From NCBI RefSeq assembly GCF_017811815.1, contig NZ_JADKZI010000004.1, forward strand, positions 394,041 to 458,040: a stretch of 64,000 bases of DNA, written 5' to 3'. The first letter of the stretch is position 1. Every line of letters begins with the position of its first letter. Made by a program: the position numbers and the translations under genes. Below, piece after piece: positions 8,326-17,162 of the stretch. The notes below the pieces were generated by a model that worked only from the letters and a program-made list of their open reading frames with translations, did no database searches and had not been told where the DNA came from. This stretch comes from Flavonifractor sp. AGMB03687. Lineage in GTDB: Bacteria; Bacillota; Clostridia; Oscillospirales; Oscillospiraceae.

Positions 8326-10014
8326 ATGGAAGAGCTGTTCCTGACCCTGGTCAACCTCAGCCTCACCGCAAGCTGGCTGGTGCTGGCAATACTGGCGCTG
8401 AGGCTGCTCCTGAGAAGGGCCCCCAGGTGGAGCTTCTGTCTGCTCTGGGGGCTGGTGGCCCTTCGGCTGATGTTCCCCTTTTCCTTGGAAAGCCCTTTCA
8501 GCCTGATTCCCAGCGCCCAGCCCCTACCGCAGGATATCCTCTATACCGCCGCGCCCCAGATCCAAAGCGGCATTCCAGCCGTCAACAGCATCGTCAACCC
8601 CATCCTCCAAGAGACCCTGTCTCCGGCGGTGGAAGCCAGCGTCAATCCCACCCAGGTCTTATCCTTCCTCTTTTCCCGGATCTGGCTGGTTGGAATGGCG
8701 TTTCTGCTGCTTTACGCTCTGGTCAGCACCCTGCTGCTGAAGCGGCGCCTGTCCACCGCCACCCTGCTGGAGGACAATATCAGGCAGAGCGAATGTGTTG
8801 GCTCCCCTTTTGTACTGGGACTGTTCCGCCCGGTCATCTATCTGCCCTACCACATTCCGGACCAGGACCTGGCATATGTGCTGGCACATGAGCGCTCCCA
8901 CATCCGCCGTTTGGACCACTGGTGGAAGTTGCTTGGCTTTGTACTGCTTGCAATCTACTGGTTCAATCCCCTGATGTGGGTGGCCTATCTGCTGTTCTGC
9001 CGGGATATGGAGGGTGCCTGTGACGAGAAGGTCATCCGGACCCTAAACCTGGAAGAACGGCGGGGTTACTCCACCGCCCTTCTGAATTGCAGCATCCGCC
9101 GCCGGCCTGTGGCTCCCTGTCCTCTGGCATTCGGAGAGTCGGGGGTAAAGAACCGGGTGAAGTCGGTAATGGGCTACAAAAAGCCCGCCTTCTGGATGGT
9201 AATCATCGCCCTCGCCGCCTGTATCATCGCCGCCCTGTGTTTTCTGACTAACCCCAAATCCCACCAGCCCTCTCTTGCCGGACTCTACCGCTATGAGGGC
9301 GACGGGTTCGGCGGTGATTTTACCATCACCCTCCAGGCGGACGGCTCCTTCACCTACTATGAAGGTGGCCTGAGCAGCTATATCGGGGATGGCAAGTGGT
9401 CCGTATCCGGCGATATCCTCACCCTGGAGGATGAGAGCGGCGCCGCTATTGTCAACCGTTTCCGCATGGAGGGGGACGAACTGATCTTCCAGGCGAAAGA
9501 TTCCACCAATTTTATCTATGTAAAGGTGGCTGACGGGTCGGTCTTCTCCAAAAACAACGAAGTCAACAACCCTTTCCCCTCCACTCTATCCGCAGAAGTT
9601 CATGGCACCACAATTTCCTATGGCTCAAAAACCTATAATCTATCCCAACGAAACAACTCCATCAATGCAATCACCAATCAATATCAAATTGGAAACTATC
9701 TAATTTTTGAAGGGCATACCGGGCCCAAAAACGGTGTATACTTCATTTTCAATATAGTCACCCAAACCTTTGAACCGGATCTCCAGGGGGCAAACCTAAC
9801 CTGGTATGGAAATGACATACGCAGCGTTGTCTATTCCTTTTGGTCCGATGTATACGCCTATGACGGCACGTTGTTGGCATCCTTCCCACTGAACGAAGGA
9901 GACTATATCAATGGCCTGCTCTACCTCAATGATCCTACACAGATAGAGGTCCAGATTATGACTGCCTCCGGTGATTCCTACACGGAATTGATCCAGCTGA
10001 CAAATGCACAATAA
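8326..10014 (+). CDS. M56-family (BlaR1/MecR1-like) membrane sensor protease with unusual C-terminal domain
   Basis: A 562-residue protein. The N-terminal half has hydrophobic helices and the zinc metalloprotease motif HERSH near residue 187, followed by a helix (LLGFVLLAIYWFNPLMW) and ACDEKVIR with the third ligand. This is the standard M56 arrangement. A transmembrane helix near 285-305 (FWMVIIALAACIIAALCFLT) leads to the outside. The C-terminal 255 residues are not the penicillin-binding domain of BlaR1. They start with a beta-rich module (SLAGLYRYEGDGFGG... GKWSVSGDILTLEDE) and continue as an unrecognised extracellular domain with lower GC codon use near 9580-9990. The signal is therefore probably not a beta-lactam. 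It pairs with the upstream repressor. Confidence 0.87.
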   Translation: MEELFLTLVNLSLTASWLVLAILALRLLLRRAPRWSFCLLWGLVALRLMFPFSLESPFSLIPSAQPLPQDILYTAAPQIQSGIPAVNSIVNPILQETLSPAVEASVNPTQVLSFLFSRIWLVGMAFLLLYALVSTLLLKRRLSTATLLEDNIRQSECVGSPFVLGLFRPVIYLPYHIPDQDLAYVLAHERSHIRRLDHWWKLLGFVLLAIYWFNPLMWVAYLLFCRDMEGACDEKVIRTLNLEERRGYSTALLNCSIRRRPVAPCPLAFGESGVKNRVKSVMGYKKPAFWMVIIALAACIIAALCFLTNPKSHQPSLAGLYRYEGDGFGGDFTITLQADGSFTYYEGGLSSYIGDGKWSVSGDILTLEDESGAAIVNRFRMEGDELIFQAKDSTNFIYVKVADGSVFSKNNEVNNPFPSTLSAEVHGTTISYGSKTYNLSQRNNSINAITNQYQIGNYLIFEGHTGPKNGVYFIFNIVTQTFEPDLQGANLTWYGNDIRSVVYSFWSDVYAYDGTLLASFPLNEGDYINGLLYLNDPTQIEVQIMTASGDSYTELIQLTNAQ

Positions 10015-10058
10015 AAAAGGATGGTATGTGAATCCAATCACATACCATCCTTTTTTAT
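10013..10058. terminator. Bidirectional terminator between the M56 gene and the ABC importer operon
   Basis: AAGGATGGTATGTGA and TCACATACCATCCTT pair perfectly around a six-base loop, with A6 before and T6 after. It can end the M56 transcript on the plus strand and the importer operon on the minus strand. Confidence 0.92.
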
Positions 10059-10660
10059 GTCAAGGTCTGTACCCGTGTACATAGTTTCTCCATCAGGGCG
10101 CTGTTGTGGCTGACGATGACCAGTCCCAGGTTGCGCTTCTCTGCCTGGTCCAGCAGGAAGGTCCAGATCTGGGCCTGGGTGACCAGGTCCAGCATGGCGC
10201 TGACCTCGTCGCACAGCAGGTAGCGCACCCCCGGCCGCAGGGCACGGGCAATGCAGAACCGCTGGAGCTCGCCGCCGGACAGCTCAGTGGGATACCGCTC
10301 CAGCCAGGCGGGCTGGATGTGGAGGGCCTCCAGCAGCCCCTCCTCCACCGGTCCACCCTCCTTCAGGGTGTCCCCCAGCTTCATCAGCGGGTCCACCGCC
10401 GTCTCCGGGTGCTGCCAGATCATCTGCACCGGGCAGATGCCCCGGTATTCCTTCAACGGCTTGCCGTCCACCAGCACCTCTCCCCGGTCAGGCCGCTCGT
10501 AGCCCGCCAGAAGCTTGCACAGCGTTGTTTTGCCCCGTCCGCTGGGACCGGCCAAACCCAGCCGCTCCCCCGGCTCCAGCTTCAGGTCGATGTGGTCCAG
10601 CACCGGCGCTTTTCCCTTCCGGCGGTAGCCAAAGGTCAGTTGTTTTGCCTCCAGACTCAT
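10055..10660 (-). CDS. Nickel/oligopeptide-type ABC transporter ATP-binding protein (second ATPase)
   Basis: A 201-residue ATPase beginning SLEAKQLTFGYRR. Walker A is GPSGRGKTT, the signature is LSGGELQRFCIARAL, and Walker B is YLLCDEVSA. It matches the NikE/DppF/OppF position in five-gene importers but is short, lacking the oligopeptide C-terminal extension. The start is the ATG at 10660 with AAGGAGGGG upstream. A longer in-frame reading from 10738 would overlap the previous gene and is not favoured. Last gene of the lar-importer operon. Ni2+ as substrate is inferred from the operon. Confidence 0.82.
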   Translation of the reverse strand: MSLEAKQLTFGYRRKGKAPVLDHIDLKLEPGERLGLAGPSGRGKTTLCKLLAGYERPDRGEVLVDGKPLKEYRGICPVQMIWQHPETAVDPLMKLGDTLKEGGPVEEGLLEALHIQPAWLERYPTELSGGELQRFCIARALRPGVRYLLCDEVSAMLDLVTQAQIWTFLLDQAEKRNLGLVIVSHNSALMEKLCTRVQTLT

Positions 10661-10662
10661 GC

Positions 10663-11595
10663 CTATTCCCCTCCTTCCGGATCCAGGCAGTGCACCAGGC
10701 CGCCGTCCCATTCCCGATAGGGCACGGGACCCAGGCATTCAGGCTGCTGTTTGGGGCAGCGGGGCGCAAAGGGGCACCCCTCCCCCACCTCGCCGGGCCC
10801 GGGCTGGGCCCCGGGGATGGGTACAAAGCCGTTCTGGGGCAGGGCGTTCCACAGAGCCCTGGTATAGGGATGGCGCAGCTTGCCCGCCGTAAAATCGGCG
10901 GCGTTGGCCTCCTCCACCGTCTCACCGGCGTAGAACACTGCCACCCGGTCGGCGATGGTGAGGGCCAGCTCCAGATCGTGGGTAATGAGGAGTACTCCCG
11001 CGCCACTGTCGGCCATCTCCCGAAAGTGGCCCAGCACCCGCTTGGCGGAGCGGGCATCCAGACCGGGAGTAGGCTCGTCGGCAATGACCAGCTTGGGAGT
11101 CTCAGCCGCGGCGGTAGCGATGAGCACCCGGCGGGCCATGCCGCCGGACAGCTCAAAGGGGTAGCGCTCCTCGGTGTCCGCCCCCAGGCCGTACCGCTCC
11201 AGCACCGCCCGGCTGGCCTGCCGGGCACTCTGGTCCCAGCGGCCCTTTCGGATCTGAGGCCCCACCTTCATCAGCGGGTCCAGATAGGTCACACCCTGGG
11301 GCACTAAGACGATCTCCTTGCCCCGCACCTTTTCCGCCCGCTTGGGGGTGAGGGGCTGACCCAGGAAGGTGATCTCCCCGGCCATATGGCTGTTATAGGG
11401 TAGGATACCCAGGATGCCGTGGGCCAGCAGGCTCTTGCCCGAGCCGCTGGAGCCCACCACCGCCACCACCTGGCCGGGCGCAATGGTGAGGGATAAATCC
11501 CGAATCACGGGCAGCAGCACCTGCTTGGTACCCCGTCCATACTGGGTAAAGGAGATGGACAGGTCCTTGACTTCCAAAATCGGTTCCAACTCCAT
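10663..11595 (-). CDS. Nickel/oligopeptide-type ABC transporter ATP-binding protein (first ATPase)
   Basis: A 310-residue ATPase of the NikD/DppD/OppD type. Walker A is VGSSGSGKSLLAHGILG, the signature is LSGGMARRVLIA, Walker B is LVIADEPTPG and the H-loop is ITHDLELA. It has the typical oligopeptide-family C-terminal region with a Cys-rich segment (GCPFAPRCPKQQPECLG). It ends two bases before the start of the second ATPase gene and begins seven bases after the permease gene. Confidence 0.88.
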   Translation of the reverse strand: MELEPILEVKDLSISFTQYGRGTKQVLLPVIRDLSLTIAPGQVVAVVGSSGSGKSLLAHGILGILPYNSHMAGEITFLGQPLTPKRAEKVRGKEIVLVPQGVTYLDPLMKVGPQIRKGRWDQSARQASRAVLERYGLGADTEERYPFELSGGMARRVLIATAAAETPKLVIADEPTPGLDARSAKRVLGHFREMADSGAGVLLITHDLELALTIADRVAVFYAGETVEEANAADFTAGKLRHPYTRALWNALPQNGFVPIPGAQPGPGEVGEGCPFAPRCPKQQPECLGPVPYREWDGGLVHCLDPEGGE

Positions 11596-11601
11596 CCCTC
11601 C

Positions 11602-12426
11602 TTATGCATGTACGCTGGCCGGGTCCAGCAGCTTCCGCAGCTGCTCCCCGATGGCGGCAAACAGAACCACGATGAGCACCAGGCTCAGGCCGGGGAACAC
11701 CGCCAGCCACCACTTGCCGGTGGTGAGGTAGCTCATGCTCTCCGACAAAATCACGCCGATGGCAGGCTGCTCCGGCGACAGGCCGAAGCCCAGGAAGGTG
11801 ACGCTGGCCTCGTGGAGAATGGCGTGGGGGAACTGAAGCACCAGCCCGGTGAGGAACTGGGGCAGCAGATGGGGCAGCATGTGCCGCCGGGCAATGGTCA
11901 GCCGGGACACGCCCAGCTTTTCCGCCGTGCGGACGTACACCGCTCCCCGCAGCTGGAGCACCTCCCCCCGGATGACCCGGGCCAGGGAGGGCCAGTGGCT
12001 GAGGGCTACACCGGCCACCACGCCCACAAAGCCCTTGCCGAAGGCCAGGGAGATAAGCATGACCAGCAGGATATGGGGGATGCCCATGACCAGGTCGATG
12101 CACCAGGAGATCACCGCATCCACCCAGCCACCCAGGACGGCGGAGGCCACACCCAGCACCAGGGCAATGACGGCACTGACGGCGGCAGTCAAGAGACCGA
12201 TGCGGATGCTGAGGGACAGGCCGGTGAGGGTGCGGGAGAGCATATCCCGGCCCATCCAGTCGGTGCCGAAGAGGAACTGGCCGCAGGGGGCCAGGTTCTT
12301 GCGGGTGAAATCGGTTACCATGGCCTGCCCGCTGAGCAGGCCGCCGGCCACCGCCACGGCGCACAGCACCAGGGCGGCGGCAATCAGCAGAAAGAGGGCG
12401 TTTTTCCGCCCGTTCCAGTGTCTCAT
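11602..12426 (-). CDS. Nickel/oligopeptide-type ABC permease (DppC/NikC-like)
   Basis: A 274-residue inner-membrane permease (MRHWNGRKNALFLLIAAALV) with the N-terminal signature LFGTDWMGRDMLSRTLTGLSLSI. The ABC permease loop appears in EVLQLRGAVYVRTAEKLGVS. It overlaps the upstream permease gene by ATGA (12423-12426), which marks translational coupling. Confidence 0.88.
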   Translation of the reverse strand: MRHWNGRKNALFLLIAAALVLCAVAVAGGLLSGQAMVTDFTRKNLAPCGQFLFGTDWMGRDMLSRTLTGLSLSIRIGLLTAAVSAVIALVLGVASAVLGGWVDAVISWCIDLVMGIPHILLVMLISLAFGKGFVGVVAGVALSHWPSLARVIRGEVLQLRGAVYVRTAEKLGVSRLTIARRHMLPHLLPQFLTGLVLQFPHAILHEASVTFLGFGLSPEQPAIGVILSESMSYLTTGKWWLAVFPGLSLVLIVVLFAAIGEQLRKLLDPASVHA

Positions 12427-13415
12427 TTCCGGGCTACCCCCCTTCTGATCTTGGGGTCCACCACGCCGTAGAGCAAATCGGCGATCAGGTTGCCGCCGAA
12501 CACGATGGCGGCACTCACCACCGTGATGCCCAGCAGCAGGGGCAGGTCGGAGCCCAGGCCGGCATTGACGGCGGCCTGGCCCAGGCCGGGATAGGAGAAC
12601 ACCTGCTCCACCAGCACCGAACCGCCGAAGATCTCGCTGATGGAGGCAAATTGCAGGGTGATGGCGGGCAGGGCCACATTGCGCAGACCGTGGCGCAGGA
12701 CGATGGACCGGGTGGATTCCCCTCTGGCCTTGGCAAAGAGCACATAGTCGCTCTCCATAATGTCCGCCATCTTCTCCCGGGTGTGCATGGCGATGTTGGC
12801 CACGCCGGTGATGCTGAGGGTGAGGGCGGGCAGGAAGGCGTGGTAGAGCCGGTCGGCCAGGGTGACGCTGGCGGCGTCCGCCCCGATGGGCACCGACAGG
12901 CCGATGGGGAACAGCCCCAGCCACACCGAGAAGACCACCAGCAGCACCAGGGCCAGCCAGAAGGCGGGGGTGCTGGAGATGAGCCAGCAGTAGCCCCGGA
13001 TGATCTTATCCACCGGCTTGCCCCGGTTGGCACCGGCAAGGACACCCAGGGTCAAACCCAGCACGCCGGAGATCACCCAGGCAAAGGCCATGAGCCACAG
13101 GGAATTCTGGAGCCGCTGGCCAATAACCTGGCTCACCGGCTGACGGTAGAGCAGGGAGGTGCCCATGTCCCCCCGGACAAAGTCCCCAAGCCAGCCCAGA
13201 TACCGCTCCACCGGCGGGGTGTTGGCCCCCCAGTAATCCTCCAGCTTGGCGATCTGCTCCTGGCTCATGGTGCCCAGAGCGGCCTGGCCCACGTTGGTCT
13301 GCAGGGGGTCCAGCGGCGAGGCCGACATGAGCAGAAAAGCGGCCAGACTGACCCCCAGCAGCAGCAGGGCCATCCGGATCAATTTTTTGCCCGTGAACAT
13401 CAGGCGGTGCTTCAA
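12423..13415 (-). CDS. Nickel/oligopeptide-type ABC permease (DppB/NikB-like), TTG start
   Basis: A 330-residue permease with an N-terminal helix (LIRMALLLLGVSLAAFLLM), the family segment ASPLDPLQTNVGQAAL, and the loop LRHGLRNVALPAITLQFA. The chosen start is TTG at 13415 because AAGGAG lies five bases before it. The nearest in-frame ATG is 15 bases further and has no ribosome site. Confidence 0.85.
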   Translation of the reverse strand: MKHRLMFTGKKLIRMALLLLGVSLAAFLLMSASPLDPLQTNVGQAALGTMSQEQIAKLEDYWGANTPPVERYLGWLGDFVRGDMGTSLLYRQPVSQVIGQRLQNSLWLMAFAWVISGVLGLTLGVLAGANRGKPVDKIIRGYCWLISSTPAFWLALVLLVVFSVWLGLFPIGLSVPIGADAASVTLADRLYHAFLPALTLSITGVANIAMHTREKMADIMESDYVLFAKARGESTRSIVLRHGLRNVALPAITLQFASISEIFGGSVLVEQVFSYPGLGQAAVNAGLGSDLPLLLGITVVSAAIVFGGNLIADLLYGVVDPKIRRGVARK

Positions 13416-13441
13416 GGGAACTCCTTCTTTCCGGTGGAATA

Positions 13442-15016
13442 TCAGTTCCAGCTCCACTGGTCCACGTTATTGACGATGGACCAGCCGTGGCCGTGGGGGT
13501 GGATCTTCTGCTCGGCCACCTGGAGGCCGTCCCGTACCCAGTACAGGTGGCTCACGTTTACCAGCCACACCCAGGGGATTTCCCCATCCTGAGTAACGCC
13601 GGTGGTACCGTCCCACTGGGCCTTCTGCCACAGCTCATAGGACTCCTCCAAATCGGAGCACTGGAGGGCCTGATCCATATAAGCATCCACAGTGGGGTTG
13701 GAATAGGGGGAATACTGGGCGGTGCCGGTGTCCCCGATGGTGTGATAGATGTTGTACAGCTCCATGGGGGTGTGGGCGCCCCAACCCCAGATAAGGGGCT
13801 CGGTCTGAGCCCGGTCATAGGCGATGTCCCAGCCCACGCCCTCCATGGTACAGGAGATGCCCAGCTCGCCCAGCTGGTTGGCAAAATCGGCACACAGGGC
13901 CTGCCGCACCGAGTCGCTGGTGGGATAGAGCAGGTTGAGGGTGGCCTTTACGCCGTCCTTCTCCCGGACGCCGTCGGCTCCCATGGTCCAGCCCGCCTCA
14001 TCCAGCAGGGCGGCGGCTCCCTCGGGATCGTACTCCACTTCGGAGGTAGGATTGTACCAGGGCATCTGATCGCACACGCTGTAGGCGGGGGTACCGTAGC
14101 CGTTGAGCACGTTGTCGATCATCTCCTGCCGGTCGATGCCGATGTTGATGGCCCGGCGCACCAGCACGTCGCCGGTAAGGGTGCCCTCGATCACCGGCAG
14201 ATTGAAGCCCCGGTTATCCACACTGTCGTAGGCAGCAAGTGCATAACCGGCGGGGCTCTGGTCGGAATAGGTGGCGGAGGTATAGGCCAGATCCACCTGG
14301 CCCGCCTGCACCGCCAGGAAGGCGGCGTCCTCCTCCATAAAGAGGATGGTCACTTGCTTCATTTTGGGGGCCTCGCCGTAGTAGTCCGGGTTGGCCTCCA
14401 GGATCACCTGCTGGCCCTTGTCCCACTGCTTCAGGATGTATCGGCCGGAGCCGATGGGGTTGGCGCCGTAGGTGGCGGGATCATAGGCGTGCTCGGGCAC
14501 GATGCCTACGATAGCCATGGTGTAGGGCCAGATGGAGAAGGGGGTGGCCATGTGGAACACCACGGTGGTGTCGTCCACCGCCTCGGCATTGTCCAGCATG
14601 GTGAAGTCGTTCACCGAGCTGGAGGCCTTGACGGTATTATAGGTAAAGGCCACATCGGAGGCGGTCAGGGGCTCCCCGTCGGTGAACTTCACATCATCCC
14701 GGATCTTGACCGTCCAGGTCAGGCCGTCGTCGCTGACCTGGACATCGGTAGCCAGGTCGTAGCCGATGGTCAGGTCGGTGTTGGTGACGGTGAGCGTAGA
14801 CTGGATCAGGGGCTCATGGACGTGCTCTCCGGCCCCCCAGCCATAGGCGGGGTCAAAACCGGCCTCCGGCTCGGAGGTGGTGCCCATAGCGATGACCACG
14901 CTGTCTTTGCTGCCGGTCTGAGGCGTGGTGGTGGCATCCGTGTTTCCGCCGCCGCAGCCTGCCAGCATACCGGCAGTCAGTGCCAGGCACAGAATCAGAG
15001 TCAGAATGCGTTTCAT
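13442..15016 (-). CDS. Substrate-binding lipoprotein, SBP family 5 (NikA/DppA-like)
   Basis: A 524-residue solute-binding protein with a lipoprotein signal (MKRILTLILCLALTAGMLAGC, lipobox LAGC) and the family 5 fold (YDLATDVQVSDDGLTWTVKIRDDVKFTDGEPLTASDVAFTYNT). Family 5 binds peptides, nickel complexes or haem. The lar genes upstream and the nickel-pincer cofactor they make suggest nickel, probably as a chelate. The ligand is inferred from context. It follows larC by 16 bases. Confidence 0.85.
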   Translation of the reverse strand: MKRILTLILCLALTAGMLAGCGGGNTDATTTPQTGSKDSVVIAMGTTSEPEAGFDPAYGWGAGEHVHEPLIQSTLTVTNTDLTIGYDLATDVQVSDDGLTWTVKIRDDVKFTDGEPLTASDVAFTYNTVKASSSVNDFTMLDNAEAVDDTTVVFHMATPFSIWPYTMAIVGIVPEHAYDPATYGANPIGSGRYILKQWDKGQQVILEANPDYYGEAPKMKQVTILFMEEDAAFLAVQAGQVDLAYTSATYSDQSPAGYALAAYDSVDNRGFNLPVIEGTLTGDVLVRRAINIGIDRQEMIDNVLNGYGTPAYSVCDQMPWYNPTSEVEYDPEGAAALLDEAGWTMGADGVREKDGVKATLNLLYPTSDSVRQALCADFANQLGELGISCTMEGVGWDIAYDRAQTEPLIWGWGAHTPMELYNIYHTIGDTGTAQYSPYSNPTVDAYMDQALQCSDLEESYELWQKAQWDGTTGVTQDGEIPWVWLVNVSHLYWVRDGLQVAEQKIHPHGHGWSIVNNVDQWSWN

Positions 15017-15032
15017 AGATGGCTCCTTTCCG

Positions 15033-16403
15033 TTACAGGCTCTTGTTCACTTCGTCCAGCACCGCCGACAGGGGCAGCCCGTTGGCACGGGCCAGGGCAG
15101 CCACGTCCTCATACTCGGGCTTTACGTGGCAGACGCCGAAGCCCTCCGCCGTCTTGACCCGGACGGTTCCCCAAGGGGTGTCCACACTTTTGCTGCCGGG
15201 GGTGAGGAAATACTTCTCACACCGGCGCACCCGCAAGCCGTTGGTGGTGGTATGGCGCAGGATGGCCGGGGCCAGCTCTTTCTCCTTCCCCGCCTCGCAC
15301 AGCACGGTAAGCACATGGCCGGGGCGGCCCTTCTTCATGGTGCCGGGGATGGTATAGACGTCCAGAGCACCCGCCGCCAGCAGCTGCTCGGCGGCGAAGG
15401 CCAGGGCCTCGCCAGTCATATCGTCGATGTTGCACACCAGCTCTACGATCTCGCCGTTGCCGCCCTCCTGGCTCTCGCCCCAGAAGGCCCGGACGCAGTT
15501 GGCCTGCTCAAACTGGCGGGTGCCCACGCCGTAGCCCACTTTTTCCACATTGAGCACCGGCATGGAGCCGAAGGACTGAGCAAAGTGGGCCAGCAGCGCC
15601 GCCCCGGTGGGGGTGCACAGCTCGCCGCGGATCTCTCCGCCGTAGGTGGGCACGCCGGAGAGCAGGGCTGCGGTGGCAGGAGCGGGCACCGGCATGATGC
15701 CGTGGGCGCAGCGAACGGTGCCGCTGCCCACATGGATGGGGGACACCACGATCCGGTCGGGCTTGAGCAGATAGAGGGCGTAGCACACACCGGCCACGTC
15801 GGCCACCGCATCCAGCGCCCCCACCTCATGGTAGTGGACCTCCCCCACGGGGCAGCCGTGGGCCTTGGCCTCCGCCTGAGCAATGGCGTCATACACCGCC
15901 TTGGCGTGGGTCTTGACCTCCTCCGGCAGGGGCAGATGGTCGATCAGGTGGGCGATGTGGCCGGGGGTAGCGTGGTGATGGTGGTGATGCTCGTGGTCAT
16001 GCTCATGAGGATGGTCGTGGTCATGGTGATGGTCATGTTCATGGTCGTGATGATGCTCGTGGTCGTGGCAATGATCATGATCGTGGGGATGGTCATGATG
16101 GTGATCGTGGGGATCATGGTCATGTTCGTGCTCATGATGGTGGTCATGCTCGTGGTCGTGATGGTGCTCGTGCGCATAGTGATGGAGGTGTTCGTCCTCC
16201 TCTTCTCCGTGGACAGTGACCTTCATGTGGGTACCGCGGATGCCGCTGGTAACAGCGGAGGCGGCCTCCACCTGCACGCCGGGCAGGCCCAGGCTGTTCA
16301 TGGTGCTCAGGAAGCCCTCCTTGTCCTCCAGCAGCTCGTACAGGGCGGACATGAGCATATCGCCCGCGGCCCCCATATTACATTCAAGATATAAAGTCTT
16401 CAT
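15033..16403 (-). CDS. larC: LarC, nickel insertion protein with very histidine-rich insert
   Basis: A 456-residue LarC (MKTLYLECNMGAAGDMLMSALYELL). LarC inserts nickel into the pyridinium-dithiocarboxylate mononucleotide to finish the nickel-pincer cofactor of lactate racemase. Residues about 72-146 hold more than 40 histidines alternating with Asp and Glu, far denser than needed for catalysis and probably a nickel store. The rest is canonical (EVHYHEVGALDAVADVAG, CTPTGAALLAHF, NIDDMTGEALAFA). Here larC is one uninterrupted frame, unlike the frameshifted larC1/larC2 of Lactobacillus plantarum. It overlaps larB by ATGA (16400-16403). Confidence 0.93.
   Translation of the reverse strand: MKTLYLECNMGAAGDMLMSALYELLEDKEGFLSTMNSLGLPGVQVEAASAVTSGIRGTHMKVTVHGEEEDEHLHHYAHEHHHDHEHDHHHEHEHDHDPHDHHHDHPHDHDHCHDHEHHHDHEHDHHHDHDHPHEHDHEHHHHHHATPGHIAHLIDHLPLPEEVKTHAKAVYDAIAQAEAKAHGCPVGEVHYHEVGALDAVADVAGVCYALYLLKPDRIVVSPIHVGSGTVRCAHGIMPVPAPATAALLSGVPTYGGEIRGELCTPTGAALLAHFAQSFGSMPVLNVEKVGYGVGTRQFEQANCVRAFWGESQEGGNGEIVELVCNIDDMTGEALAFAAEQLLAAGALDVYTIPGTMKKGRPGHVLTVLCEAGKEKELAPAILRHTTTNGLRVRRCEKYFLTPGSKSVDTPWGTVRVKTAEGFGVCHVKPEYEDVAALARANGLPLSAVLDEVNKSL
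15965..16185 (-). repeat. Low-complexity CAT/GAT tract encoding the LarC histidine-rich insert
   Basis: An imperfect short tandem array of CAYGAY/CACGAC-type hexamers (seen on the plus strand as gtggtcatg-like units). It stays in frame within larC. Such a tract is prone to length change by slippage. Confidence 0.85.
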
Positions 16404-17158
16404 TTTAACCCCTCCATCTGATTGATTATGCTGGCCAGATAGCCTGCACCGAAGCCGTTGTCGATATTGACTACGCTGCACCCGGAAGCGCAGGAGTTGA
16501 GCATAGCCAGCAGGGCGGACAGGCCGCCGAAGCTGGCGCCGTAGCCCACGCTGGTGGGTACCGCCACCACCGGGCAGTCCACCAGACCGCCCACCACGGA
16601 GGCCAGGGCCCCCTCCATGCCGGCCACCGCGATGACGCACCGGGCGCTCATCATGGCATCCAGGTTGGACAGCAGCCGGTGAAGCCCCGCCACACCCACG
16701 TCGTACAGCCGGGTGACCTTGTTGCCCATCACCTCGGCGGTGAGGGCGGCCTCCTCCGCCACCGGCATGTCGCTGGTGCCGCCGGTGGCCACCACGATAT
16801 GGCCCAGCTCCGGACGGGGACCGGGGAAGGCAATGCCCAGCTTGGGGATGGGCCGGTAATCCAGGGGGACCGACTTCTCCACGATGCGGGCGGCCTCCTC
16901 CCCCATGCGGGTGATGAGGATATTTTTACATCCCCGCTCGCCCATGGCGGCAGCAATCCCGGCGATCTGCTCCGGGGTCTTGCCCGCCCCGTAGATCACC
17001 TCCGCCGCACCCTGGCGGACCGAGCGGTGAAAATCCACCTTGGCATAGCCCAGATCCTCAAAGGGCTGGGTCTTCAGCTCCAGCAGGGCGTCCTCCGGGC
17101 TGGTCTTTCCCGCCTGGACCGCCCGCAGCAGCTCCAGGATATCATGCTTGTTGTCCAT
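16400..17158 (-). CDS. larB: LarB, nicotinate mononucleotide carboxylase/hydrolase
   Basis: A 252-residue protein of the LarB / PurE-like family. LarB carboxylates nicotinic acid adenine dinucleotide and releases the biscarboxylated mononucleotide, the first step of nickel-pincer cofactor synthesis. Characteristic stretches are VDFHRSVRQGAAEVIYGAGK, VVATGGTSDMPVAEEAALTA, YDVGVAGLHRLL and VAVPTSVGYGASFGGLSAL. It lies four bases after larE and overlaps larC. Confidence 0.95.
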   Translation of the reverse strand: MDNKHDILELLRAVQAGKTSPEDALLELKTQPFEDLGYAKVDFHRSVRQGAAEVIYGAGKTPEQIAGIAAAMGERGCKNILITRMGEEAARIVEKSVPLDYRPIPKLGIAFPGPRPELGHIVVATGGTSDMPVAEEAALTAEVMGNKVTRLYDVGVAGLHRLLSNLDAMMSARCVIAVAGMEGALASVVGGLVDCPVVAVPTSVGYGASFGGLSALLAMLNSCASGCSVVNIDNGFGAGYLASIINQMEGLK

Positions 17159-17162
17159 ATGC

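Noticed and set aside
15944..16185. Short repeated units that might be read as a CRISPR array or minisatellite
   Set aside because: The units are hexamer-like, have no spacers, and keep the larC frame as a histidine-rich protein segment.
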